Shown here: piece by piece, positions 10,850-22,412 of the stretch | How positions within the stretch are numbered: the first letter of the stretch is position 1 | How the letters are laid out: the number at the start of each line of letters is the position of its first letter | Assembly: GCF_009730915.1 (NCBI RefSeq) | Contig: NC_052488.1 | Span: forward strand, 22,376,305-22,440,304 | DNA length: 64,000 bases | Source: Dioscorea cayenensis subsp. rotundata | Taxonomy: Eukaryota; Streptophyta; Magnoliopsida; Dioscoreales; Dioscoreaceae | Reading direction: 5' to 3' | Notes under the pieces: generated by a model | What the model was told of the DNA's origin: nothing | Databases searched by the model: none | Seen by the model: only the letters and a program-made list of their open reading frames with translations | Made by a program: the position numbers and the translations under genes

Positions 10850-12799
10850 CTATTTTGTATCACTACGCCAACAGAACGATAACTTTGAACCCGGACCAGA
10901 AGCCCAACATGAGCCCGTGCCCGAACCTGAACCTAAACTCGGGCTGGAACCCAAGCCCGAACCCGGAGAAATAGAAACAAGCTCCTCTATCCGGTTCCTC
11001 ACGTCCTCCGGCGAATACCTCACCGCCGCAGAGCCGGCGCTGCCGCCGAGCAACTCCCTGCACCGCCAGTAGAATCCCCGGTAAGCCGGCACGACCATTC
11101 GCACAGCCGAAGCCCGGACTTCGTCTCTCGATGTCTTGTCCACCACCACCCACTCCCCTTGATTCCGCGAAGCCTCCTCAAATGCAGCATTGAAGGCCTT
11201 CATTGATTCTCCGGCCTCCTCCGCCGTCGCTACACCAACGGCCGGGATCGCCGCCGCCACCGTCGCCCAGACCAGCCTCTCGTAGTTGCCCATATAATGA
11301 CGAACTTTGGCGGAGTGCCTTTGAAGCCATTCGTCTCCGAGGATTTCTTTGAGCTCGGATTCACTGATCTTGTTCACAATGTAGTGGAGATTGTTAGCTA
11401 AGAATAGGTAGGATTGGCCGACGTGTTTGTAGGTCTCGGCCTTGCTGTCGAGCTTGCAGAGAAGGACGAAAACGAGCCATGATATCCTCTTCGCCATTGG
11501 AGATGAGAGCGAGCTTTCCTCTGGATCTGGTTCTTGGGGTGATGATGGGTTTGAATTGGCGAGGATATTGGCGAGTGGGAGCTTGTAATCGCCGAGGAAA
11601 ATGAGGTAGTTGATGACGTACCGTGTCAGAGGGTGGACCCCACCGCCTGAAATTGCTGACCTGGAGGCGTCTTTTTGGATGAGTGATTCGAAATCGGCGA
11701 GGAGAGAGTTCGCTGTTTCTTCGAGTTTTTGCAATGAGGTTAGGGTTTGGGAGAGGACGCTGGTGGTGGATTCGAAGGAGAAGAGGGTCTTGATGGAAGG
11801 GAGGAGGGTGGAGATAGTGTCATAGAGGTCTAGGATTCGGAAGAGCTTCTCCGGCGTGGATTTGGTTTTGGCGATGGAGTCTGGGAAGGAGAGAAGGGCG
11901 GTGGCGGCGTCACGGGTGATGTCGGCGAAGCAGGACTCGAGGATGGAGTTGGAGCCGGAGAAGACGTGCTCGGCTAGAGTAAGCTCGCTGGAGAAGAGGG
12001 TTTGGATGGCCGGACCAGTGCCGCGGAGCCAGGACTTGATCTTGAGCTCGAGGATGTCCCAATCGAGCTTCTGGATCTGGGACGAGGATAGCCGCTCGAA
12101 GCCAAGACGGTAGAGGCCCTCATCGACGATGGATTTCCGGCGGGTTTTGTAGATCCGGACGTACTCCTTACCGTACCCGGCGGCGATCATGGCTTCAGAG
12201 ATAGCTCGAAGGTCGTCGTCGGCGGCGGGGACAGCATCGGAAGCCGACGAGATCTTTTCCTCGTCGGATAACTCGTCGTTGCCGGAGGAGCTGGAGGTGC
12301 GAGCGGAAATGGATTCCAGAGGATCAGGAGAGGAAGACAGAAGGAGATCAAGCTCGTGCTCGAGCCGGCGGATCGCCGCCTGCATCAAAGCCTGGGCGCG
12401 GACGAGGTTGCGGGAACGGACGGCGGGGTCGCCGGCGAGCTCATCAGACGAGAAGAAGAGCATGGCGCGCTGGAGGTCGCCGACGGCGCGAAGAAGAAGG
12501 CCAGCCTCGCGCTTATCTGACCGGAAAAGTGACGTCATTCTCGCCTCGAGATTCGTACTGGGATCCCATCTCATGATGATGGATTCAGTGAGGGCGATGT
12601 TCTCGTCCATCATAGTTGCAGAGAAGGTCTGGCGGGAAGGAGAACAAGTTACACTTGATGAACGGCCAGGATAGTAGCTTGGAGATGGAGGAGCAGTTAA
12701 CGAACGGCCATGATTGGAGATTGGATCATGGAGCCGCTGGGGATGATGGCTCTCGTGATAAGAGCCAAAGAAGAGAGCTCGAAGTCCTAAGCGTGGCAT
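10850..12799 (-). CDS. EXO70: Exocyst complex subunit EXO70, probably EXO70H clade
   Basis: One intronless reading frame encodes 649 residues, typical of plant EXO70 paralogues. EXO70 binds phosphoinositides and tethers secretory vesicles to the plasma membrane within the exocyst. The N-terminal 60 residues are a variable Ser/Pro-rich leader. A conserved block ENIALTESIIMRWDPST follows at about 65-81. The EXO70 domain fills roughly residues 240-605. Its signature C-terminal part includes KAFNAAFEEASRNQGEW, VPAYRGFYWRCRELL and RYSPEDVRNRIEELVS. The tail is unusual, a Gly/Ser-rich stretch ending CWRSDTK. The lack of introns and the IIMRWDPS block suggest the H clade, which is implicated in trichomes and defence; clade placement is inference. 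GC content is far above the flanks, as is common for intronless plant genes. Confidence 0.95.
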   Translation of the reverse strand: MPRLGLRALFFGSYHESHHPQRLHDPISNHGRSLTAPPSPSYYPGRSSSVTCSPSRQTFSATMMDENIALTESIIMRWDPSTNLEARMTSLFRSDKREAGLLLRAVGDLQRAMLFFSSDELAGDPAVRSRNLVRAQALMQAAIRRLEHELDLLLSSSPDPLESISARTSSSSGNDELSDEEKISSASDAVPAADDDLRAISEAMIAAGYGKEYVRIYKTRRKSIVDEGLYRLGFERLSSSQIQKLDWDILELKIKSWLRGTGPAIQTLFSSELTLAEHVFSGSNSILESCFADITRDAATALLSFPDSIAKTKSTPEKLFRILDLYDTISTLLPSIKTLFSFESTTSVLSQTLTSLQKLEETANSLLADFESLIQKDASRSAISGGGVHPLTRYVINYLIFLGDYKLPLANILANSNPSSPQEPDPEESSLSSPMAKRISWLVFVLLCKLDSKAETYKHVGQSYLFLANNLHYIVNKISESELKEILGDEWLQRHSAKVRHYMGNYERLVWATVAAAIPAVGVATAEEAGESMKAFNAAFEEASRNQGEWVVVDKTSRDEVRASAVRMVVPAYRGFYWRCRELLGGSAGSAAVRYSPEDVRNRIEELVSISPGSGLGSSPSLGSGSGTGSCWASGPGSKLSFCWRSDTK

Positions 12800-12867
12800 T
12801 TTTTGTAATTACAACGCAAATATGCTCAAGTCCCTGAAGAATGGGAAAAGATAAGAGAGCCTTCGAG

Positions 12868-12882
12868 ATATATATATAAAGA
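12868..12882 (-). promoter_or_regulatory. Possible TATA region of the EXO70 gene
   Basis: A short TA-rich block (ATATATATATAAAG on the plus strand) lies about 70-80 bp before the ATG at 12799, followed upstream by a GATA repeat near 12883-12898. The position suits a TATA box, but the surroundings are AT-rich, so support is weak. Confidence 0.25.
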
Positions 12883-14712
12883 TAGATAGATAGATAGATG
12901 GACGGCTGAGATTGCGTATTAGAGGACGTTAATACTAATACAAAATTAAACGATGCGTGTGAGTGTGTAACAAGGAAAATTAGAGTAAATTAATTTTTAT
13001 TTATAATGCATGTACTTATACAAGTAAGCTAAGATCTTATTCAAGCCCCACTCGTCACATTGGAAAATGAGAAGAAAATATTTTATTTTTATCTTAAGGT
13101 TACAAGACTAGTTGCGTATCTATGACAAATTCATTGAAATCATAAATAAATTTTTATTGTGGAATAAAAAAAATATTATGGCGTGTAACAGTTGTGATTT
13201 AGGGTGAATGGAAGACAAAATAGAAAATTTATAAGTTTACATTCATTGTCATATAATTAAATTAAATATATATTAAATAAAAATTAAATGGTTTTTTAAC
13301 GTGCGGAAACGTAGAAATATCAAATAATATTACGTTGAAATGGTCTTTGATGTCATAGCACACATATATCGTGGCAGCCGGCGAGAGTCAACTAGAACAA
13401 CTATGTGAATTGGTTTGATCTGTTGTATTGTAATGAACACCAAACACCAGCACAGTGCCACGTGTCATTATCTTTGCCGATGATTTTTGTAGGACCCACT
13501 ATATTCAAGATCTGACTGAGGTCATTTTAATTTCTTCTGATTTTCTATTTTATGTTGCACTCGTGGGTTCATTTTTATTTTTATTCTTTTTTATCTCATT
13601 TTTTTATAGTTATTATATTATTTATTTATTATATATATGGTTAGATTTCCCTAAATAATGATATTCTCGTAGGCTAATAGTAGTACGTTTAATTTTCTCA
13701 TTTAACAAGTTGGAATTAATTTTTTAAAAAAAATTATTCATTAAAAAATATATTATCATAATTAACACGACAATTTTTCCGTGGTGTCCAATTGCGAATC
13801 AACCTTTTCACTTAATCAATATATTTTGTTTAAAAAATAAAATAAATACATATATAATAATTCAAATTTAATGACAATGAATTGATCTATTTCAATTAGT
13901 AAACTAACATGTCATTTTCTCATTTTAAGGAACATGTTTTTCTCCGTCTCTTAAAATCCAAAATAATTAATAGGCCATTAATATTGACTCCTGGATAAAT
14001 AACAAAAAAATAATAATAATTTGACGTTTAATTATTCAAGGCAAGATAATATCAAGATAAGTTCAACACTAAAATAATGATTAAATACAACAATTTAAAA
14101 AAAAAACCACTAAAACTTTAACCACGAGTTCATTGTCCCATTGTAAGAGAAATTACCAACTAGTTTAGTACACCCATATGGATATGATTAACTCTATTAT
14201 ATACATACATATATATATATATATTATTTACAAAATGCAAAGACTGAAATGAAGAAACAAGGAACCATAACTTATTCATGCATGAATAAAGATAGCCGTC
14301 TTATTTGAAAAGACACGTAATGACAACATGGCTAACATGCAATCTATGCAACTTATCTCTCTCTTTCTCACTCCTTACATATTAATGTATTTATCTAATA
14401 TATATATTAAAGATTGACTCTTTGTTTGTTTATATATTATGAGCTAGTCTTGGTCTAGAAAAACTTGTAAATGCACTTTCTAGTACTATCTTCATTAACG
14501 TTTGACTAGAGTTATAAAACAATACTGTTTTGGTTCCACTTGCTTGACATTAGTGTTATTTAATAATTAAAGAAGTCAAAACATCTGTCACTATTCACTA
14601 ATGGCAGCTGCCTTGTGGACATATATGAGAGCAACCTCCGTTTGTTGATAACTTGATAAGACTTCTCATTTCATTATCTAGTTGTTTTAATTTTGTACTT
14701 GTGTCAATCCTC

Positions 14713-14716
<4 letters not shown>

Positions 14717-14759
<43 letters not shown>
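14717..14759. repeat. (TA)n microsatellite
   Basis: Pure AT dinucleotide run of about 21 units. Confidence 0.95.
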
Positions 14760-14762
<3 letters not shown>

Positions 14763-15217
14763 CATAAGGCATATCTTGCTCCTTGTGTATCCATACATGC
14801 AAGTGGGTACCTATTTTATCCAACGGCCGCATGTTAGAAATGTGAATAATTATACATTGAAAAATAAAATATTTGTAAATTATACTCTGTTCGATGCTTT
14901 TTACTTGTTAGATTTGAGAAGTTTTATTTAATCTTTTTTATTATAAATTTAAAAAAATACATGAATCTTTCAATATTTTTTTTTATTTACTTTTTATCTT
15001 TAATATACTTATATTTTTTTCAATATTTTTTTTTTGTAAAATTAAAACACTATAGTGAGAGAATAAAAGATACAATTAAATTATAAAAAAATTAATAAGA
15101 TTTTGATGGTATTTAAATTGGGGTAGTTTTAAAAATTTGATATCATAAATTAATTAAAACAGATATATAAAATAGGACTCGAACAAGTACCTAGTATGAT
15201 TAAGATAAAGTCACCTA

Positions 15218-15219
<2 letters not shown>

Positions 15220-15286
<67 letters not shown>
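15220..15286. repeat. (TA)n microsatellite
   Basis: Pure TA run of about 33 units, among the longest in the window. Confidence 0.95.
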
Positions 15287-15289
<3 letters not shown>

Positions 15290-16870
15290 AAATATCAGTA
15301 GATATATCCCAGAGTACTTGTAAAAACATAGGTATTGGTCATTGCACCTTAAATATTATGGATAAACAAGAGGGCTACCCATTGTCACTTGTTCTCAATG
15401 AGTACCCACTACCCTCACAGGCTTAAATTGCGGAGTTTAATATATCCATACACGGAAACAATTTTTTTTTTTTATATATATATATTCTTTTTTAATGTTA
15501 TATAATGGCCGGAGTGAATGTTAGATTAAAATCAAACCCGTATTTTGCTTTTTTTTTTTAAAAAAAAAAATTCTTAGTTTTATTATACACACATTCAGAG
15601 GTTTTTTATTATTATTATTTTTTAACTTTGTTATTATGATGACAGTTTTAGTTTTTTATTTTTTTATAAATTGACAACAAGTGTCAATTATTTGAAACAA
15701 ACAAATGTGCAGAAATATAGAGCACAATTAGATCAATAAATATTTATATTCTCACTTTATGTAAAGGACTTAGACGAAAAACCGTTGGTGATGGATTTTT
15801 TTTTATATTATATTTTTGTTGTGTACCGTTTTTACATGTTATTGTATTTATTTTTCAATACACCATGGATTATATATTTTTTTTTTTTAAAAAAACCTTT
15901 TTGATTTTGCAAGTCGAAATAAAACATATTGTTTTTATATGACCTCAAATGGGAACCCACCATCTGATATCAATGAAATGCTCAATTTTACATATAATGA
16001 ATCTATTTATAGAACAAAAAACCATTAATTACATAAAGATAAACGATATTCAATTGACATCAGAGTAGCAACTTTTTCAAGGGTAAGAAAAACCACCGAG
16101 AGACAAACATTATGCAATTATTTAAATTGAAAATTCAACTCAATGAAAAACGAAGGCACATGGAAAACTCTCCATCCATCAACTATTCAAGCCAAATTGG
16201 TTCATCCCTTTCAATCATTTAATCTTCAATAAATGAGAGAACACTAATTTAATATATTAATGAAAACCTCATCAATGGTTGAAAAAATATTCATACACAC
16301 ACACACGCACACACAAAAATTAAGAAGCATATTTCTTGCAAAATATTCCAATCTCTTCATTGCTTTTTCAATGGTGGAAATTTCATGATTAATGTTTGGC
16401 CAATTTATCAAACTTGTGACAAAACAAAGTACATGCTTGCAAAGATGTATGACAACTTTGTATTGATTTTTCTTCTCTTGAACATGATAACAATTTTATT
16501 AATTTGTTCCCATAATGTGTGAACTGAGTTCATGAGGTGGACCATATGTTTCTTCAAACGTGGCTACCTAGAATATTGTTGCATTTTGACATTGAACCTA
16601 TTCATGCTATTTTCCGCGCAAAGTCCATGGTAAGTTTTTTTTTTATTTTAAAATTTTTTTGATCTTTTTTTATTATTTATATTTTCCACTTATTTGAAAT
16701 GGGATATTTCAAGTTGAGAAATATCAGTAAACCCTTCTCTTTAGCCTTTATAAAATACACATTCGGGAATTCGAGTCTAGTTATTTTGTTTCATCTAGAA
16801 TAGAATATGAACATATTTTTTTGACTTAAATAAAATCATGAGTTGTGATATATAATTCTCTATGGAATAA

Positions 16871-17384
16871 CATGAATGGAATTTATTTATAACTGTAGAT
16901 ATATGGAAAACTTTAAAACTAAGGTAATTAAGGCTCATGACAATGTGATCATAAAACGATTGAAGTATGAAAGGGTTTTCAGTCTTTTGGCTAAGTTAAT
17001 AAAAGAATTTCAATGAAAAACATGCATAAAATTTATTTAGAATTATAGATATATAGAAAACTTTGAATATGTGATAATTAAGGTTTATGATAATATGAAC
17101 ATTAAAGATCAAATTACAATAGAGTATTTATTATTTTGGCTAAATGAACAAAAGAATTTTAATGAAAAACATGCATAGAATTTTTCTATAATTATAAAAA
17201 TATCAAAAACTGTGAATATGTGGTAATTATGACTTATGATAATGTCAACATATAAAGGCTAAAGTATGAGAGAGCTTTCAATCTTTTGGCTAAATGAAGA
17301 ATAGAACTTCAATAAAAAGCATTCATAAAATTTATTTATAACTGTAAATATACAGAAAACTTTGAACATGAAGTAAATTAAGAG
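16871..17384 (+). repeat. Tandem repeat, period about 150 bp, 3.4 diverged copies
   Basis: Units begin near 16871, 17021, 17170 and 17320, each with CATGCATAAAATTTATTTA or a close variant. Each carries in order a GATATATAGAAAACTTTGAA-like block, a GTAATTAAGGCTTATGATAATG-like block, and TTTTGGCTAAATGAA near the end. The fourth unit is partial. Copies differ at many sites, so the array is old. It is AT-rich with no coding capacity. Confidence 0.85.
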
Positions 17385-18724
17385 GCATGTTTTTCTGAAT
17401 CTCCTTTTTAATTAGCAGCTTTTTTTCTCGGTAAAAGCTTTTTATTTTACTTTTGTATATGTATATATTCGAATTTTCTAAAAAATACTTCACAAATGGT
17501 GAGAGTTCAATAAGCATGTTAGGATATATTTGTAAGAGTGTGAGTAGTGATTAAGTACATATAGTTTTAACCCCTATAATTTTGCCCTTGTTTGCTCCAT
17601 TGATAATTGTGCACGCTCATATATTATTAATAACATAACCATTTATTTTGGAAAAAAAAAAACGTCCTTCCTTTTACTTTTGTATTTGTAGGTGTTTGTT
17701 TAGTCCCTCTGTTTATTCATGTCTTCTATCTCTCTCAACTTTGTAGATTGACTTGATATTATTTGCAAGTTGGAAATGAAGAAATTTGCATGACAATTCA
17801 TTTAGACAAAAGTCTCTGTGGGTAGAGATTTGCATACAACAAAAGTGCATCAGCTTGAAAGGGATGGAAAAAGAAAACTCTATAATTCAAATCAATATCC
17901 AAGGAAAAGTTTTTCACTTTTTCTATTTTTTTGGGCTTTTCATTTATGTATATTTGTGTGCACTTTGTAAATTTTCTCATTTAATTGGTTTTTATAAAAA
18001 ATAACTTTTATTATTTAATATGTTACCTTGTTATTCACTACTATCTCTACATATTATTAAGTGAAAATTGGCAAAAAAAACTCAATAAGTTTGCCATATT
18101 GCCAAAACCCCCCACCCACCATTTTTGCAATTCCCAAAACCCCCTTCTTTTTACACTCCATGATTTTAAAACCCCCAAAGTATATAACGGTGGTTAACGG
18201 AGTGATTTTTAAATTTTATGGACAAAAATACCCTTGCACGGGAAGTCGTGGTTGTAGCCATTTCGGCGGTGTGAGAGGAAGTGGGAGAGGGGGGGAGGGT
18301 TCTATAGCCATTTTGAGCCGTTTGCTTGTCTTCTCTCAACTCGCGTCTCCAGCCATTTTTGCACATCCTCTGTAAAATTCAGCTTTTCCCTTTCCACCGG
18401 TGTCTCGAAGGGGAAGTCCAGCGCAAGTATTCGGCATTTCATCAGTTTGCAATCTAAGGTATTAATTATAGTTTTATGTTAACTATTCTGTTACAAAGAA
18501 ACATTTTTCGGTTTTGTTTTGTGATTTTGTTTTTATTGAAAGACATTGAAGCTGTAGGGGGATTTATCGGCTAGGGTTTTGTTAGTCTGCAGGGAGATTT
18601 CTCGGCTAGGGTTTTGTTTTGTTTTGCATTTTCGTCTGTGTACAAGATCAAAATAGTTTTTCGATTGTTGTGATTTGTGTAATGTTTATAATGTACGTTC
18701 CCCCCTTCAATTGATATGGTTACA

Positions 18725-21140
18725 GTTGTACAAATGAGGTCTCCGTTTAAAGAATGAGCTTTTACCGTTTAAGTTTTGTCGTCTCCGTTTAAATATTGGC
18801 ATCCTTATTTAATAATATAGGTCGCTGTTTAACAATTGATATCACTGTTTAAGAATTTAGAGTTTACCGTTTAATAACTTATATTTCCGCTTAACAATTT
18901 GTGAATACGGCTGGCTGAATGTGCTGTTATTGTAGCAGGCTTGTGATTATGGCGGTCAATCTAGTTAATGAGCAATGCTACTTGACACCGGTAGTGGAGA
19001 CCATAGCTGAATTGAAAGTTCACATGATCCCTCGACACTGGGAGATCATCCGAAGGACACCATTTGCAGCATTTACTGAGTTGGAAGTTGTATTCCAAGA
19101 GCGGGCCCTTCTTGATTCTCTGTTGCAAAGGTACGATAGTTGCACCAATAAATTCAGGATCGGGGAAAGCATGCTGACTTTCAGGCCTGAAGATGTGGCC
19201 CTCGTTCTTGGTCTGCGTTGCGATGGAGACGCAGTCGTGTTTCAGAAGAAGAAAACACGCTCAGCTTTCGAATAGTGGTATTTATACAAACCTACGAGAG
19301 ACATAGAGACTCCATCAGGTGCACTCTTCAGTAACTCGTTGGACAGAGAGAAGAAGAAGAAAATTTTGTGAAACTACTGATGTTGTACCTCATGGGTACA
19401 ATCTTCTTCCCAAATACCTCCTTCTCGGTTCCTAACTGGATTGTTGATTATGTCAATGATCTACCTAGAATGGGGCGATACGCATGGGTGCAGGCGACGC
19501 ATAAGTGGCTTATGGAGGACATTCCACAAGCAGCCGCTCGAGTGCAAGGTAGATGCGAGGGGAAGAAGACCAACACAGGGTATATCAAGGGTTGCACGAT
19601 CGCGCTTAACATCTGGTTTTACGAGCTGACCGGAACCGGAAAGAAAGTCCGTTTCTGCAAGATCCCAAGGATGTTGTGCTACGGTGAAAATACTTACCGG
19701 AAGCAAGCGACGATAGAAACCAGTTTGTTATCTCTCAAAGGAAAAGAGGTAATAAATCATGAACAATGTGTTTAACAGTAGATGTTAATGTTTAAACATA
19801 TTATTTACCGTTTAACTTTGTTCATTTACCGTTTAAAAAGTATTCTTCAATTTTTAAAACTTTTGGTCTCTGTTTACGTTGATGCTATAATGTTTAAATA
19901 TATAAGTTCAATGTTTAACTATAGTTTTTATTATTTAAACTGAATGATTTCGCTAAATTGTTTGATTTACACATGTTAGTTTCCTGAGCTGGTTCCGGCG
20001 AATGCTGATGAAGATATATTTGTTCGAGCCAACCGTCGGTTCAATGCTATTGCTCCGGAACCACTTGCTCGAAGGCAAGATGAGAGGGCAACTTCTTCCG
20101 TGCGCGCTCGACGCCGTTCTCCTACTTCCATCCCAAAACGCACACGCATTCCTCGAAGCCAGAGAAGCGCTCCCCTACCCCGCCAGATTACAACACCCCC
20201 ACCGACGACAACATCGACAGTCCCCCCGATGGCTCTTTGGCTCGTAGTTCTTCTTCATTTTCCACCATTGTCGCTTTCCACCATTGTCGCTTTCCACCAT
20301 TGTCTCAAAGTTTTTCTTCGCTTGTAAGGACGATGCTGCAGTGTGAAGTCCTTGCAAGCAACCGGTCGACTGCAAGCGAGAAGCAGCGGGAAGTAAGAAA
20401 GTGACGATAGAAGCCAACCTATCATCACTCAAAGGAAAGTACTCCACTTATCATGATTCTCTCTGTTTAAATATCAATCTTTAATGTTTAAAAAATATGA
20501 TTCAGTGTTTCACATATTGGTTCACTATTTAAAATTTTTTTATATAGTTTAAACAAATATGTAAACCGTTTAAATATTATCATTTGACTGTTTAACAATA
20601 TATGTTATTGTTTAAATTGAATGTTTTTACTAACATTGTGTTCACTGACAGAGCCTCCATGAAGAGAACACTTGAGCAGCTTGCTTGTTCACTGTTTAAA
20701 TTGAATGTTGTTACTGACATTATGTCGTTTAAACCAATATGTAAACCGTTTAAATATTTTGATTTAACTATTTTAAAATATATGTGATTGTTTAAATTGA
20801 ATGGTTTATGCGACATCGTGTTGAAGATGGATATTTTTCCAAAACATTGTGTTACAGGCATTCCATCAATTCTCTTGGGTACCTCATGGGTCTCTGTTTA
20901 AACATCAACCTTTTTACGTTTAAACAATTATATATATTCTTTAAACTATCGGTTCACTGTTTAAATAATTTGTATATCGTTTAAACTTTTTTTTTTTGTT
21001 TAAACCGTTGTCACTATTTAAATATATTTATTTTTTGTTTAAACACCGTTGTCACTGTTTAAGTAGTAAGGCGATTTTGTTTAACATTTTGTTTGTTTAT
21101 AATGCCGTTTTTTGTTTCTAAAAATGTTTAAATATAAAAA
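18725..21140 (+). repeat. Iterated GTTTAA motif, about thirty copies
   Basis: Non-coding parts of the element carry about thirty copies of GTTTAA, most often as CCGTTTAA, ACTGTTTAA or ATGTTTAAA. They come in clusters at about 18738-18900, 19770-19940, 20462-20815 and 20890-21135, spaced about 15-45 bp. Coding islands between them lack the motif. The intervening bases differ, so this is an iterated site and not a simple tandem repeat. Confidence 0.85.
18919..19775 (+). pseudogene. Plant-mobile-domain / DUF1985-like mobile-element protein, degenerate
   Basis: Two neighbouring coding stretches (18919-19275 and 19368-19775) look like one element gene. The first contains IPRHWEIIRRTPFAAF, LLDSLLQRYDSCTNKFRIG and TFRPEDVALVLGLRCDGDAV. 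Plant-mobile-domain and DUF1985-type proteins share this layout: an aromatic-rich start, a WD-like strand, then a DVALxLGL motif. The second contains WIVDYVNDLPRMGRYAWVQATH and GCTIALNIWFYELTG, again typical of these element proteins. Some domesticated relatives (MAIN/MAIL) act in plant genome silencing, but this copy lies inside element DNA and is not intact. The assignment rests on remembered family motifs. Confidence 0.6.
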
Positions 21141-22029
21141 ATTGACACTCAAATAAGTTTGTTTCATTTATAATAGTTAAACATTTACAATGGCCTCTGA
21201 TTAAATATCAAAAGTTCACACTCGGATACGTTTGTTTCATTTCAAATAAAATATTTACAACATTTACAACATCCACAACATTTACAATGTCTTCACGGAC
21301 ATTGGACACTTGCGAGTCTATCCTATTTCGTCTATTAAGATTTCAGCTTTCCTCAACAAGTATCTGTATCTTCGAATGCTCACGGCGGTTGCATAACATG
21401 CGCATCAACTTGAACCTATACAACGTAGAACACGAACAGTTAAAAAAGGCAGTTAAACAATTAAACAAAGATAATAATATTTGCACATTAAGGAAAAAAA
21501 ATTTTAAACGATGAGAATAATTCTCAAGTGATAAATATCAATTTCGTTTTAAAGTATGTGTCGTGGTCACTCTCTCCGGAGAATCCTCCGCAATCAAGCA
21601 ATGCGTGAAAACTTTCTTGTCCTGATCAAGTCAAAATGCCCGCTTAATTGCTTCCCCATCATCCTCCGCATTTAGGCAATTAGGCAGGGTTTCTGACTTG
21701 AACATGAAAAGAAAAGTTTAACTTGTTGCGTGATCGATTCTCTATAAGAGGATGATCACGACAAATCCTTTACACGAATATCCTGGACACATGAAGATGA
21801 AACTCATCCGAGAAGAAGCAGAGGTCGAGGAGGAGGGGGTGTTCAGGGGAAGTGGTCTTCCTTCTCATTTATGGTGTGAAGTCCGTAAGCCGGTTGACGC
21901 TTCAGATTCGAGAAAAAAAATGGAAACGTACAGGGGACCGAGCTTTACTCATTAACGAGATAGAATTTAATACCGTCATTAATTCTTGTGCACGGGATAC
22001 CATAAATTTGCCATTGGCCACATGACAAC

Positions 22030-22205
22030 AGTTCAGTTTAAACGGAATTGAAAATAGTTTAAGCAGAGATATAAAATGTTTAAATGATACATTATAATGT
22101 TAAACGGTAGTGCAAATAGTTAAATACTGACAAATAAATTAAACGAAGAAGACAAGTGTTAAATATAAAAATAATGTATTTAAACAGAGACATGCGACGT
22201 TAAAT
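22030..22205 (-). repeat. Iterated TTAAAC motif, opposite orientation
   Basis: At the right side of the element the same motif appears mainly as its complement: TTTAAACGG, TTAAACGGT, TTAAACGAAG and TTTAAACAGAG, spaced about 15-25 bp. This mirrors the GTTTAA clusters of the left side and suggests inverted subterminal arrays. Confidence 0.65.
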
Positions 22206-22271
22206 GGTAATCAACTTATACAACTAGATAAACATAAAAGAGAAAAATCTTACAACGAGAAAAACTCATTT

Positions 22272-22412
22272 TCAGTAGGATTCGACAATGCCACAGCGTC
22301 TGTCTCGACAAGATCGACAATGGCACATCCGCTGGAAGTCAACCTCGTTTTCTATTGGACAAACCGTTTTATATCCATCGGGTGTGATAAACTTCACCCT
22401 GACAAGAGGGAA
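22272..22412 (-). pseudogene. Possible N-terminal MuDR-type transposase fragment
   Basis: Read on the minus strand this stretch gives RVKFITPDGYKTVCPIE followed by NEVDFQRMC, which recalls the N-terminal domain of MULE transposases (a strand, a polar turn, then a 'D-F/L-xxMC' helix). It sits near the right end and faces the left-side ORF. That would give the element two converging genes, as in MuDR. The piece is short and the match is from memory. Confidence 0.3.

Larger units (their letters stand above)
12900..18060. other. AT-rich spacer with microsatellites and a tandem repeat
   Basis: About 5 kb without a supportable gene. Contents are long (TA)n runs at 14717-14759 and 15220-15286, a CA-rich run near 16296-16315, many poly-A/T tracts, and a tandem repeat of about 150 bp at 16871-17384. 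Open frames here are low-complexity and not credible. Confidence 0.6.

Noticed and set aside
14653-14931. Open frames running through TA repeats, encoding poly-Ile-Tyr
   Set aside because: They are products of the microsatellite, with no domain and no splice context. The same applies near 15196-15426 and 34658-34951.
15150-15225. B-box-like GTTCGAGTCCTA on the minus strand, possible SINE
   Set aside because: No convincing A box at the right distance, and the left side runs into a (TA)n repeat. Too little remains to support a call.
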